Assembly (NCBI GenBank): GCA_963844115.1
Contig: CAWJNN010000016.1
Location: 1 to 64,000, forward strand
Direction of reading: 5' to 3'
DNA: 64,000 bases
From: CS4-C045 sp963844115
Lineage (GTDB): Bacteria; Planctomycetota; Planctomycetia; Pirellulales; UBA7805
Positions within the stretch are counted from its first letter, which is position 1; each line of letters starts with the position of its first letter. Both the position numbers and the translations under genes were made by a program. Below are positions 26,555-35,668 of this stretch, in pieces. The notes beneath the pieces are model-generated. The model searched no databases. It was not told where the DNA came from and saw nothing but the letters and a program-made list of their open reading frames with translations.

Positions 26555-26584
26555 AGAACCCGGCGAATTTGCCGTTGGGAGGCT

Positions 26585-29500
26585 ATGGCCGAAGATAATC
26601 CGCAGTTGGCAGCCGCGGCACCGCTCGCTCATTTGGCCGAGCGGCTGTTGCGGGATGGAGATTTCGCTGACGTACTGGAATCGGTAACCCCCGAGGCACC
26701 CATTGCGTTCAACGGAGTCTGGGGGTCGGCCTGCGCTGGCGGCGGCGGCGATCGTCAAGCGGTGCCTGGGCTGCTGCTGGTCGTCTGCCCCGACAATAAC
26801 CAGATCGAGGATTTCTGCGACGAGCTTGCGGTTTTCGGCTCGGAACGCGCGGAAACATTCCCCGCGTGGGAATCTGAACCCGGCGAACGACTGGTCCACG
26901 ATAACGTCTTCGCCGACCGTATCCGCCTGCTCAAAGAACTGCTGTGCTGGACGGACCTTGCCGTCGACGGGCGGTCGCGCGTTATCGTTACCAGCATCCA
27001 GAGCCTTTTGCAGCCGGTCACCGATCGAACGCGGATCGGCGACGCCACGCGGCGACTCCAATTGGACCAGCAGATTGAAGCCGACGAACTGATCGAATGG
27101 CTGGTGACCAACGGACTGCATCGGACCAGTGCCGTCGAACTGCCGGGTGAAGTGGCCGCTCGTGGCGGCATCATCGACGTCTTTGCCGCCGACTGGTACG
27201 AGCCGGTGCGAATCGAGTTATTCGGCGACCAGATCGAATCCATCCGCCACTTTGATATCGAGACCCAGCGCAGCACGGGTGACTTGGACGCGATCGATAT
27301 TACGGTTCTGTCCGCCGATGCCAGTTCCTCCACTCATCTGGCCGATTACCTACCGGCCGACACCTGGTGGTTGTGGGTCGAACCGGTACGTCAGCGCGAC
27401 GAAGCGCGGTTTTATCTGGAACGCACTGAACGGCCGAAAGATCATTTCAGCCATGCCGCGGTGATGCAGCGCACAGCGGGATTTGTGACCTTGACCGCCG
27501 AAGCGGTTGCGACCGCCCGCTCGGACATGAGCTGCACGCTACCCATTCAGTCCGTGGAACGTTTCAGCGGAGACATCGGACGTGTACGCGACGAATTGGA
27601 CGCTCTGGGAGACGAAAGCGAAATCTACGTCGTCTGTCTGACGGCGGCCGAGGTGGAACGTGTCGGTGAAATCCTGGGCGAGTCACGCGCGGCTGGCGAA
27701 CAACGGATGCACCTGCAGGTGGGCCGCTTGAATCTCGGTTTTCGCATGATGTCGCCCGACGTGCCCTCATCCGACGTACTTGTGATCAGCGGCAGTGAGT
27801 TGTTCCAGCGACAAGAGTTGCGCCGCCCGACGCAGCGCCGCTTAGGTCGAGCGATCGATAGTTTTACCGAGTTGCGGAAGGGTGACCTGGTCGTACACCT
27901 TGCGCACGGCATTGGTCGCTATCGCGGACTACAGGTTTTGGAGCGCGAAAATCTGACGGAAGAACACCTGATCGTCGAATTTGCCGCGGGGACGAAGATT
28001 TTTGTACCGGCGTCAAAGATCGGCCTGGTCCAGAAGTATGTGGGAGGTCGTAACAGCCGTCCGCGACTGGCGAAGATCGGCGGACAAAGATGGGCGCGAT
28101 TGAAAAAGGCGGCTGAATTGGCCGTGACCGACATGGCGTCCGACATGCTGCAGCTACAGGCGATGCGGCGATCGCGACCTGGCATCAAGTTTCCGCCTGA
28201 CAGCGACTGGCAACACGAGTTTGATGCTTCGTTCCCCTATCATGAAACCGCCGACCAGTTGGGCGCCATCGCGTCCATAAAACAGGACATGTGCCAGGCC
28301 CGGCCGATGGACCGCCTGTTATGCGGCGATGTTGGCTTTGGCAAAACCGAGCTTGCGATACGGGCGGCATTCAAAGCGGTGGACGCCGGCTATCAAGTTG
28401 CGGTGCTGGTGCCGACCACCATCCTGGCCGAACAACATCTACGAACGTTTCAAGACCGCATGGCCGAGTTTCCGATCAAGGTCGCGGTGCTCAGCCGGTT
28501 CAGCACGCGGAAGCAACAAGCGCAGATCGTTGAGAAACTGAGCCTTGGGGACGTCGACGTGGTGATCGGCACGCACCGTCTTGCGCAAGCAGACGTCGGA
28601 TTCAAGAACCTGGGGCTGGTCGTTATTGACGAAGAACAGCGATTCGGTGTCGAAATCAAGGACCGGTTGAAGCATATCCGCCATTCCGTGGACGTGCTGA
28701 CAATGACCGCGACGCCGATTCCCAGGACGTTGCATATGTCCCTGGTTGGTGCCCGCGACATATCGAACCTGTCGTCAGCACCGGAAGATCGTCTGGCTGT
28801 CGAAACGCGCGTCACGCGATTTGATCCTGATATGATTCGCCACGCCGTATTGCGCGAGCTGAATCGCAACGGCCAGGTCTTTTTCGTTCACAACCGCGTC
28901 CACGATATCGAGCAGATCGCCCAGAAGCTGCGCAACATTGTCCCCGAAGCGTCCATCGAGATCGGCCACGGCCAGATGCCAGAGAGCCAGTTGGAAAGGG
29001 TCATGACCGACTTTATCGCTCACCGCTTCGACCTGTTGCTGGCCACGACCATTGTGGAAAGCGGCCTGGATATCCCCAATGCGAACACGATTTTCATTGA
29101 CGACGCCGACCGCTACGGGCTGTCCGACCTGCACCAGTTACGAGGACGCGTCGGGCGGTACAAGCATCGTGCTTACTGCTATTTGCTGGTCGATCCCAAA
29201 AAGCACCTCTCGCCGACCGCCGCCCGTCGTTTGCGGGCGATCGAAGAGTTTAGCGACATGGGCGCGGGGTTTGCGATTGCGATGCGCGACCTGGAGATTC
29301 GCGGCGCCGGCAACATACTGGGCACTCAACAAAGTGGCCACATCACGGCAGTCGGCTACGAATATTATTGCCAGCTTTTGGAAAAGGCGGTGCGTGAACT
29401 TCAGCGGCAACCGGCGGTTCAGGATTTGCTGGAAGTCGATATTGATCTGCCGGGCGAGGCGCATTTTCCGGATCAATTCGTTCCCGAAATGCGCATGAAA

Positions 29501-29848
29501 CTGGATTTATATCGCCGGCTGGCGCACGTTGCGACGGACGAAGATCTGCAACAGGTGCGGGACGAGATCCAGGACCGATTCGGACCGCCACCACCACCGG
29601 CCCTGCGGATGTTGGCCCTGGCCGGGCTTCGCATTGACGCGGGACTCTGGGCGATCCAGTCGATTACGAAAGAGCGCGAATACGTGGTGTTGGCATACGC
29701 GGACGCGGCGCGAATCCGCCAGCTAGCCGAAGCCAGCACGGGAAAGCTGAGGATTGTCGACGGTCGATCGGCCTATCTGCCGCTGGCGCGGGGACTTAAC
29801 GATCCAGACGAAATCATTCAGCACGTCAAATCCCTGTTGCAGGGCTAA
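26585..29848 (+). CDS. mfd: Transcription-repair coupling factor Mfd
   Basis: ATP-dependent translocase that removes stalled RNA polymerase at DNA lesions and recruits UvrA. 1087 residues, slightly shorter than the E. coli protein (1148). Domains: UvrB-like region up to about 330, RNA polymerase-interacting CarD-like domain about 420-490 (KGDLVVHLAHGIGRYRGLQV), motor domains with Walker A LLCGDVGFGKTELAIRA (about 578-594), DEEQ box VVIDEEQRFGVEIK (about 680), motif TMTATPIPRTLHMSL, and helicase VI QLRGRVGRYKHRAYCYL; TRCF C-terminal domain about 950-1060. Reading frame is intact over its full length, in contrast to many neighbours. TGG-GAGGCT precedes ATG 26585. Confidence 0.97.
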   Translation: MAEDNPQLAAAAPLAHLAERLLRDGDFADVLESVTPEAPIAFNGVWGSACAGGGGDRQAVPGLLLVVCPDNNQIEDFCDELAVFGSERAETFPAWESEPGERLVHDNVFADRIRLLKELLCWTDLAVDGRSRVIVTSIQSLLQPVTDRTRIGDATRRLQLDQQIEADELIEWLVTNGLHRTSAVELPGEVAARGGIIDVFAADWYEPVRIELFGDQIESIRHFDIETQRSTGDLDAIDITVLSADASSSTHLADYLPADTWWLWVEPVRQRDEARFYLERTERPKDHFSHAAVMQRTAGFVTLTAEAVATARSDMSCTLPIQSVERFSGDIGRVRDELDALGDESEIYVVCLTAAEVERVGEILGESRAAGEQRMHLQVGRLNLGFRMMSPDVPSSDVLVISGSELFQRQELRRPTQRRLGRAIDSFTELRKGDLVVHLAHGIGRYRGLQVLERENLTEEHLIVEFAAGTKIFVPASKIGLVQKYVGGRNSRPRLAKIGGQRWARLKKAAELAVTDMASDMLQLQAMRRSRPGIKFPPDSDWQHEFDASFPYHETADQLGAIASIKQDMCQARPMDRLLCGDVGFGKTELAIRAAFKAVDAGYQVAVLVPTTILAEQHLRTFQDRMAEFPIKVAVLSRFSTRKQQAQIVEKLSLGDVDVVIGTHRLAQADVGFKNLGLVVIDEEQRFGVEIKDRLKHIRHSVDVLTMTATPIPRTLHMSLVGARDISNLSSAPEDRLAVETRVTRFDPDMIRHAVLRELNRNGQVFFVHNRVHDIEQIAQKLRNIVPEASIEIGHGQMPESQLERVMTDFIAHRFDLLLATTIVESGLDIPNANTIFIDDADRYGLSDLHQLRGRVGRYKHRAYCYLLVDPKKHLSPTAARRLRAIEEFSDMGAGFAIAMRDLEIRGAGNILGTQQSGHITAVGYEYYCQLLEKAVRELQRQPAVQDLLEVDIDLPGEAHFPDQFVPEMRMKLDLYRRLAHVATDEDLQQVRDEIQDRFGPPPPPALRMLALAGLRIDAGLWAIQSITKEREYVVLAYADAARIRQLAEASTGKLRIVDGRSAYLPLARGLNDPDEIIQHVKSLLQG

Positions 29849-29978
29849 TTGAGGCCTGTCTATACTCCCCCACGTTTTGGTAGGCCGCTCGGCCCGCCTG
29901 CCGTCAATGGTCGGGCGAGCGAGTCTTCTGCCGTCGTCAACCGTCGTTTTCATCCGTCGTTTGCATCTTCCAACGTGC

Positions 29979-31241
29979 ATGCCAACCATGATTAAGGACC
30001 AACTGAGATCGGTTTCGGCAGCGGTTCTGGCACGAGTCGCAGTCGCGCTGTTCTTTGTTGCGCCGACCTATATTATTGCGCCGATTATTGTAGCGCCGAT
30101 CATTCTTGGCATGTCCGCGCACGCTAGCGCTCAACCGCCGAACACGCCGTTCCCTGGCCCTGCCCTTCCAGGGCAACCGGCATCCCCACCCCCGTTCACT
30201 TCGGCACGATCTCCGTCCATACGCCAACCCGCGCCAGGGCCCCCGGCGACGGGCTACGAATTAATTGTTGAATCGGCACAGATCATCGCGCGGGTTGGCG
30301 ACCAGATCATCCAGGCTGGCGACGTTACCGGCGCGGTCGACGCCGTGATGGAACAGAACGGCGATAGCATTCCGGAGGACCGTTGGAACGAGCAGCGTCA
30401 GCTATTAATTCAAAAATTCCTCAAGCGGCACATCGAAAACAAGCTGGTCTTTGTCGACGCGATGCGTAACATCCCGGAAGAGGCCTGGCCGAACATCGAG
30501 CAGCAGATTACCGAACAGTTCAACAAGGATTACGTCAAGACCTTGATGAAACAGGCCGAGGTAAATTCGCTGGCCGAATTGGAAACGGCATTAATCAAGA
30601 ACGGATCCTCGCTGAAACGGCGTCGCCAGAGTTTTCTGGAACAGAGCGTGGCGGCGCAATGGGTCCAACAGAATACCAAGGACAAGCAACCGATCGGCCA
30701 TCAAGAGATGCACCGTTACTACCAAGAGCATCTGGCCGACTACGACAATTCGGCCAAGGCGGAATGGCAGGAATTGACGGTGGAATTCGCCAGCCACGCG
30801 TCGAAAGCCGAAGCTTATCAGGCGATCGTCCAGATGGGTAACGACGTACTGATCCGCCGGATCCCTTTCGCCGACGTCGCCATAGCCCATTCCGACGGCG
30901 TCACGGCCCGCAGCGGCGGCAAGCGTGATTGGACGACGCCCGGCGCTTTGAAATCGAAGGTTCTGGACGAGGCCATCTTTAGCGTCCCGGTGGGTTCCTT
31001 GAGCCAGATTCTGGAAGACACCGATGCATTTCATATCATCCAGGTAACTGAGCGCGTCGATCAACATCGCACCCCGTTTCGCGATGCCCAGATCGAGATC
31101 CGCGAAGAGATCCAAAAAACGCGGCGCAAGAAGGCGCAGGACGAATACTTCGCGCGAATCAAAGACGAGATTCGCGTCTGGACGATCTTCGACGAGCGTG
31201 ATGGTCAGCAGGAATTCTTGGACCGGCCTGAACCTGAATAA
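29979..31241 (+). CDS. Parvulin-type peptidyl-prolyl isomerase, SurA-like, exported
   Basis: Envelope chaperone/isomerase. 420 residues from MPTMIKDQ: signal or anchor helix LFFVAPTYIIAPIIVAPIIL, a proline-rich linker (PFPGPALPGQPASPPPFTS), an N-terminal chaperone domain (VGDQIIQAGDVTGAVDAVME) and a rotamase domain about 250-370 with AIAHSDGVTARSGGKRDW and PVGSLSQILEDTDAFHIIQV, matching the conserved GG-x-x-G/W and FHII-like ends. The start could also be ATG 29988. It follows mfd by 130 bases. SurA-like function in outer membrane protein folding is a family inference. Confidence 0.82.
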   Translation: MPTMIKDQLRSVSAAVLARVAVALFFVAPTYIIAPIIVAPIILGMSAHASAQPPNTPFPGPALPGQPASPPPFTSARSPSIRQPAPGPPATGYELIVESAQIIARVGDQIIQAGDVTGAVDAVMEQNGDSIPEDRWNEQRQLLIQKFLKRHIENKLVFVDAMRNIPEEAWPNIEQQITEQFNKDYVKTLMKQAEVNSLAELETALIKNGSSLKRRRQSFLEQSVAAQWVQQNTKDKQPIGHQEMHRYYQEHLADYDNSAKAEWQELTVEFASHASKAEAYQAIVQMGNDVLIRRIPFADVAIAHSDGVTARSGGKRDWTTPGALKSKVLDEAIFSVPVGSLSQILEDTDAFHIIQVTERVDQHRTPFRDAQIEIREEIQKTRRKKAQDEYFARIKDEIRVWTIFDERDGQQEFLDRPEPE

Positions 31242-31421
31242 ACGGGTTGCCCACGGCTGCCGGCGCGATGCCGAACGCTCGCCTTTTCGTTCACTCTTCA
31301 CTTGCTGTCCCGGATCGACCGCTCGTCCGCATCTCCAGTTTCCACAAGAAGCGTGGAGAAAACCCCCACAAAAAAACTGCCTATTTCGCCATGGAGCCCC
31401 CTAAGTGCGTATTGTGGTGAA

Positions 31422-31450
31422 TTGAGAAACATGGTGTGAGACGCTAAATT
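31422..31450 (+). promoter_or_regulatory. Candidate sigma-70 promoter of citrate synthase
   Basis: TTGAGA (5 of 6) and TAAATT (4 of 6) separated by 17 bases, about 85 bases upstream of the gltA start. The 295-base gap between the isomerase and gltA otherwise holds nothing recognisable. Confidence 0.45.
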
Positions 31451-31536
31451 GCTACGGTAACTGTGGCAGCGGCACGACAGTCGCTTCCGACAGACCGCCA
31501 AATCGGACGACAAAGACGACAAAGAGGAGTTCATTA

Positions 31537-32826
31537 ATGAGTGACCGGGCCGCATTACTGCTGGAGGGCGAAAACGTCCCACTTCCAGTGATTACGGGGA
31601 CGGAAAACGAAAAAGCCCTGGACATTTCCGATCTCCGGAAGAAGACCGGCTACATTACGCTGGACGACGGCTACGGAAATACGGGATCGACGCGCAGTGC
31701 GATCACGTATCTGGATGGGGACAAAGGGGTTTTACGTTATCGCGGTTATGCCATTGAAGACATCGCCGATCGCTGCGACTTTGTCGAAACAAGTTATCTG
31801 CTGCTGTACAACGAATTGCCCACGCCTGAGCAGCTGCAGGACTTTCGCATGTCGCTGAGACGGCACACGATGCTGCACGAGGACGTGAAGTCCTTCTACA
31901 GCGGATTTCCACGCGACGCTCATCCCATGGCGATTCTAAGCGCCGTTGTCAGCGCGTTGTCGACATTTTACCAGGATTCGCTGGACCCCAGCGATCCGAA
32001 CCAGGTCGAGATCTCGATTCACCGCCTGCTGGCGAAACTGCCGACGATCGCGGCGTTTAGTCACAAGAAATCAATCGGCCAACCGTTCTATTATCCACGG
32101 AACGACCTGGCCTATTGTGAGAATTTTCTAAACATGATGTTTGCCGTTCCGACGGAACCGTACGAGATTGATCCGGATTTCGTCGAGGCGGTGAATCTGC
32201 TGTTGATCGTCCATGCGGATCACGAGCAGAACTGCAGTACGTCGACCGTGCGGATGGTTGGTTCGTCGGACGCCAACCTGTTCGCCTCGATTGCGGCCGG
32301 AATCTGCGCGTTGTGGGGACCGCTGCACGGCGGTGCGAATCAGGCCTGTGTCGAGATGCTGGAACAAATCATCGCCGACGGCGGCAATGTCGGCAAATAC
32401 GTCGACATGGCAAAGGACAAGAACAGCGGATATCGCCTGATGGGGTTTGGACATCGGGTCTACAGGAACTACGATCCCCGCGCGCGGATCATTAAGTCGG
32501 TCTGCGACAAACTACTGGCGAAGCTAAAACGTCACGATCCGCTGTTTGACGTCGCCAAGGAACTGGAAGAAGTTGCTTTGAAGGATCCGTATTTCGTTGA
32601 ACGCAAGCTGTATCCCAACGTCGACTTCTATTCTGGTGTCGTCTATCGGGCGCTCGGTATTCCCGTTCCCATGTTTACCGTCCTGTTTGCCATGGGTCGC
32701 CTGCCCGGTTGGATTGCCCACTGGAAAGAGATGCACAATACACCAGGCAAACGAATTCAACGTCCGCGACAAGTCTACGTCGGACCGACGGAACGCAAAT
32801 TCGTGCCGCTGGAAAAGCGGGGCTGA
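31537..32826 (+). CDS. gltA: Citrate synthase (type II)
   Basis: Condenses acetyl-CoA and oxaloacetate at entry to the TCA cycle. 429 residues, the normal size of the hexameric bacterial enzyme. Catalytic residues are visible: His in LWGPLHGGANQACVEML (about 262), His in LMGFGHRVYRNYDPRAR (about 303) and Asp in YPNVDFYSGVVYRALGIP (about 361). N-terminal strand region TYLDGDKGVLRYRGYAIEDI also matches. GAGGAG stands 9 bases before ATG 31537. A response-regulator gene starts 7 bases after its stop, implying co-transcription. Confidence 0.97.
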   Translation: MSDRAALLLEGENVPLPVITGTENEKALDISDLRKKTGYITLDDGYGNTGSTRSAITYLDGDKGVLRYRGYAIEDIADRCDFVETSYLLLYNELPTPEQLQDFRMSLRRHTMLHEDVKSFYSGFPRDAHPMAILSAVVSALSTFYQDSLDPSDPNQVEISIHRLLAKLPTIAAFSHKKSIGQPFYYPRNDLAYCENFLNMMFAVPTEPYEIDPDFVEAVNLLLIVHADHEQNCSTSTVRMVGSSDANLFASIAAGICALWGPLHGGANQACVEMLEQIIADGGNVGKYVDMAKDKNSGYRLMGFGHRVYRNYDPRARIIKSVCDKLLAKLKRHDPLFDVAKELEEVALKDPYFVERKLYPNVDFYSGVVYRALGIPVPMFTVLFAMGRLPGWIAHWKEMHNTPGKRIQRPRQVYVGPTERKFVPLEKRG

Positions 32827-32833
32827 GCTCGGA

Positions 32834-33742
32834 ATGCCACGTATTCTGATTGTTGACGATTCTCCGGCCGATCAGCGTCTGGTCCAGAACATTCTGGAAG
32901 GAGAAGCTGATTTTCAGTTGGCATTTGCCGTGGAGGGCGGCAGTGCGCTGAAGAAGATCGAGGAGGACCAACCCGACGTGATTGTGACGGATCTGGTCAT
33001 GCCGGGGATGGATGGCCTGCAACTGGTGAATGAAGTTCGCGCTCATTTTCCCGCGATACCTGTCATTCTGATGACTTCCAAGGAGAACGCCAGGTTCGCC
33101 GCCGATGCTCTCGCGGCGGGTGCCGCCAGTTACGTTCCCAAAGGCAGACTCAATTCGGACCTGGCCGATACGATTCGCAATGTGTTCTCCGTTTCGGCAC
33201 ATCTGCATGGCGACAATCGCCTGATGGAGTCATTAACACGTCGACGAATGATCTTTGAATTGCCGAACCATTCCAAGTTGATTGCATCGCTGGTCGTGTT
33301 CGTTCAGGATCAGGTCGATTACATCGGAGTGTGTGACGAATCGGATCGCATCCGGTTCGGGGTTGCGCTGGAGGAAGCACTGTCCAACGCCATGTATCAC
33401 GGTAATCTGGAAGTCGATTCGTGCTTGAAAGAGAGCGACGTTTCCAAGTTCGATGACCTGGTCGAACAGCGTCGCATGCTATCACCCTACTGCCATCGGC
33501 GGATTGTCGTGGAAGCCGATCTCAGCATGTCCCAGGCAGTCATCGTGATTCATGACGAAGGCCCGGGCTTCGACCCTAATTCACTTCCGGATCCTACCGA
33601 TCCCGAGAACCTGGACCGGGTATGCGGCCGCGGCGTTCTGTTGATGCGCACGTTTATGGATGAGGTGCATTTTAACTCGCGCGGTAACGAGGTCACGCTA
33701 ATCAAGCGTGGCAAATCGGTCCCGGCCGCCTCCCCATCCTAG
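32834..33742 (+). CDS. Response regulator fused to a serine-kinase-type ATPase domain
   Basis: 302 residues. Receiver domain 1-120: DD in ILIVDDSPADQ, phosphoacceptor Asp in VIVTDLVMPGMDGLQLV (about residue 54), Thr/Ser in VILMTSKENA and Lys in YVPKGRL. It is followed by a GHKL ATPase of the RsbW/SpoIIAB type (about 150-290) with N box RFGVALEEALSNAMYHGNLE, G1 DEGPGFDP and G2 region CGRGVLLMRTFMDEV. No histidine phosphotransfer (DHp) helix is seen, so this is not a hybrid histidine kinase; it resembles partner-switching regulators controlled by phosphorylation. It starts 7 bases after gltA, an unexpected partner. Target unknown. Confidence 0.87.
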   Translation: MPRILIVDDSPADQRLVQNILEGEADFQLAFAVEGGSALKKIEEDQPDVIVTDLVMPGMDGLQLVNEVRAHFPAIPVILMTSKENARFAADALAAGAASYVPKGRLNSDLADTIRNVFSVSAHLHGDNRLMESLTRRRMIFELPNHSKLIASLVVFVQDQVDYIGVCDESDRIRFGVALEEALSNAMYHGNLEVDSCLKESDVSKFDDLVEQRRMLSPYCHRRIVVEADLSMSQAVIVIHDEGPGFDPNSLPDPTDPENLDRVCGRGVLLMRTFMDEVHFNSRGNEVTLIKRGKSVPAASPS

Positions 33743-33804
33743 CCGCCTCCTTTTCCCGGCATTTTTGGACCAAATTTTGTCCTCGCGGACATTTGTTCTC
33801 TGTG

Positions 33805-33892
33805 TATAATGGCCGGAAGCTCTTAGTTTTCCGGACAGAGCAAGAGCTAACAAGCGTATCGCACGGCAGGACTCTATGATCTGTCCGGAAAA
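33805..33892 (+). promoter_or_regulatory. Leader with TATAAT and two competing hairpins
   Basis: TATAAT at 33805-33810 (no good -35). Downstream, hairpin 1 pairs AGCTCTT (33818-33824) with AAGAGCT (33842-33848). Hairpin 2 pairs TTTTCCGGACAGA (33827-33839) with its exact complement TCTGTCCGGAAAA (33880-33892), which lies in codons 2-6 of the following gene. The two cannot form together, so a switch controlling translation is conceivable. Confidence 0.4.
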
Positions 33893-35415
33893 GCTGGAAT
33901 TCCGACTCTGGAAAGCGACCGTTGGTCATTGGGGCGCTCTTACCGCCCGTCTGAAGCTGCTTTGACAAGAACGCCAGCGATGTTCTTTCTCTGAAGACAT
34001 CGGGACTACTGAACCATATCGCGACTCAGCAGCCCGGCTTCGATATCACTTCTTTCATCGGCAAAACACTACCCGTGGCGGCCGAACGGCTGAGTGCGAA
34101 GCAGTACGAAGAGACGTTGGAACTGACGGCGCGGCTGGTCGATGCGGGCTTGAACCCGAATCACGTACTGTCGCAGGGCGTGCCTGTCCTGGCCCAACAT
34201 TGCACGGCGGCCGATTCTTTCTCAACAAATCTCGGGCACCTGGAAATGCTGGTGCGAGCGATGCACGAGAAGGGCATGGATGCCGGCAAACCGCTGATGG
34301 TCGCTGTCCGCGCGGCCGCCAAAGTGCTGGACGCTCGACAGATGGCCACCGCTCTGAAATTCAGTTTGCGGCTGGTCGAAATCGGCAAAGATCCGACCGA
34401 CGTACTCCGCTTCGGTATGCCGGCAACGGCAACGGCATTAAGCGCTCAGCAGTTTCGGCTCGCCATGTCCCTGGCCAGTCATGCCAGCCGGCGAGGTTTG
34501 TGCCTGACCGATCTCTTGGGTACTCAGCTTCCGACCATCGCCCGCGAGGTCTCGCCGGATGAGCTGACGGCGGGGCTGCAGATGTGCCTGCAGCTGGAGG
34601 AACAGGACGCTGCCCTTAAGGACTTCTTCAGAACCGGGCTGCCGTCCATCGTCGAGATCAGCCCGTCGAACGAAGAGTTTTTCAACCATCTCAAACTGGT
34701 TTCGCAGATGGTCCTGGTCCACAAGAAGGCGGGCATCGACATCGATCCCCCGTTGACCGCAATGACCAGCGGCCTGGAGGCGACGGAGGACTTCTCCGCC
34801 AATGTCGATGCACTGTGTGATTTTTCTTTGCAGATGAACAAACAGGGTGTCGCACCGAACAAGCTGCTGAAGCATGGTTTTCCGATGGCCATCCCGCACA
34901 CTCCAGAATCGTTTCGTGCCACGCTGCGAAATCTGGCCACGGTCGTCGTGCGTTTGCGCGGTGCCAAGGTCAACGACCATTTCCTGTCGTTCATCATCGA
35001 ATGCGGCCTGGACCGCGTCGCGAAAATTAGTCAAACGCCGGAGCAGTATCGCAACAATCTACTGGCCTTGATGAAATCGTTTCGACCCCTGGTGCTGAAG
35101 CGGATCGATCCGGCATGCCATGAACGCGCGCTCGCCACGATTCACGAGAGCCCCGATTCGTACGTCAACGTTGTCGATGAACTTTCGTCACAAGCCCAGC
35201 TAACCGGCGGATTGGCCTGCCTCTACGAATTGGCAGCCTGTCCCGCTTTTGACTGGCGACGGCTGGCGTTAAAGCGAGTTATTGAGCTTGCGGAGCAGAT
35301 GGTCGAGGCGTTGACAACGGGCAAGTCCGTCACACTGGAGTTTGATAACAAGCGTGGGCCGCAACTCGTGCCGCTGGAACCACAAAAAGCGACTGCCATC
35401 CTGCGGCGTCAGTAG
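33876..35415 (+). CDS. Unrecognised helical-repeat (alpha-solenoid) protein, frameshifted near its start
   Basis: I do not recognise this family. About 513 residues once an extra T in the run at 33961-33963 is removed: MICPEKLEFRLWKATVGHWG...ARLKLL joins DKNASDVLSLKTSGLLNH. Otherwise the protein would start at GTG 34075. From residue about 55 it consists of roughly nine repeats of 38-42 residues with the pattern S-x-x-x-F-x-x-x-L-x-L-x-x-x-L-x-x-x-G-x-x-x-x-x-x-L-x-x-G-x-P-x-x-A, for example LSAQQFRLAMSLASHASRRG followed by LCLTDLLGTQLPTIAREV. No signal peptide, membrane helix or catalytic motif is seen, so a cytosolic scaffold is likely. AGGA is 7 bases before the ATG, and the leader at 33805 precedes it. 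Confidence 0.6.
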
Positions 35416-35557
35416 ATGGCGCGCGTCAAGGCTCCCAGCAGTCTGAACTGACAACCTCCGGATCTACAGGTGACCGGCCCCGATCGTTTTCGGGCTCATT
35501 CTTTCGAGCGATCGTTCGTTTCCGGCCTACGCCGTCTTAGAACGTGTTTGGGAATTC

Positions 35558-35629
35558 GTACGATGGCCCTCCGAGGCCGTCGCAAACATCCGACTCACAG
35601 CAATCGACGGCCTCGGAGGGCCATCGTAC
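35558..35629. repeat. Palindromic repeat family B, distant copy
   Basis: Arms GTACGATGGCCCTCCGAGGC and its complement with a loop of about 20 bases, nearly identical to the copies around RAYT1 30 kb away. It lies between convergent genes and may double as a terminator. The rest of the gap 35416-35668 shows nothing else. Confidence 0.85.
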
Positions 35630-35668
35630 AACCGCGCTGGACGATTCTCGTAATTTCAAGACACGTTC

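Noticed and set aside
33743..33875. Terminator after the response regulator
   Set aside because: TGTCC-TCGC-GGACA at 33777-33790 is too short a stem with no T run; I cannot call it a terminator.
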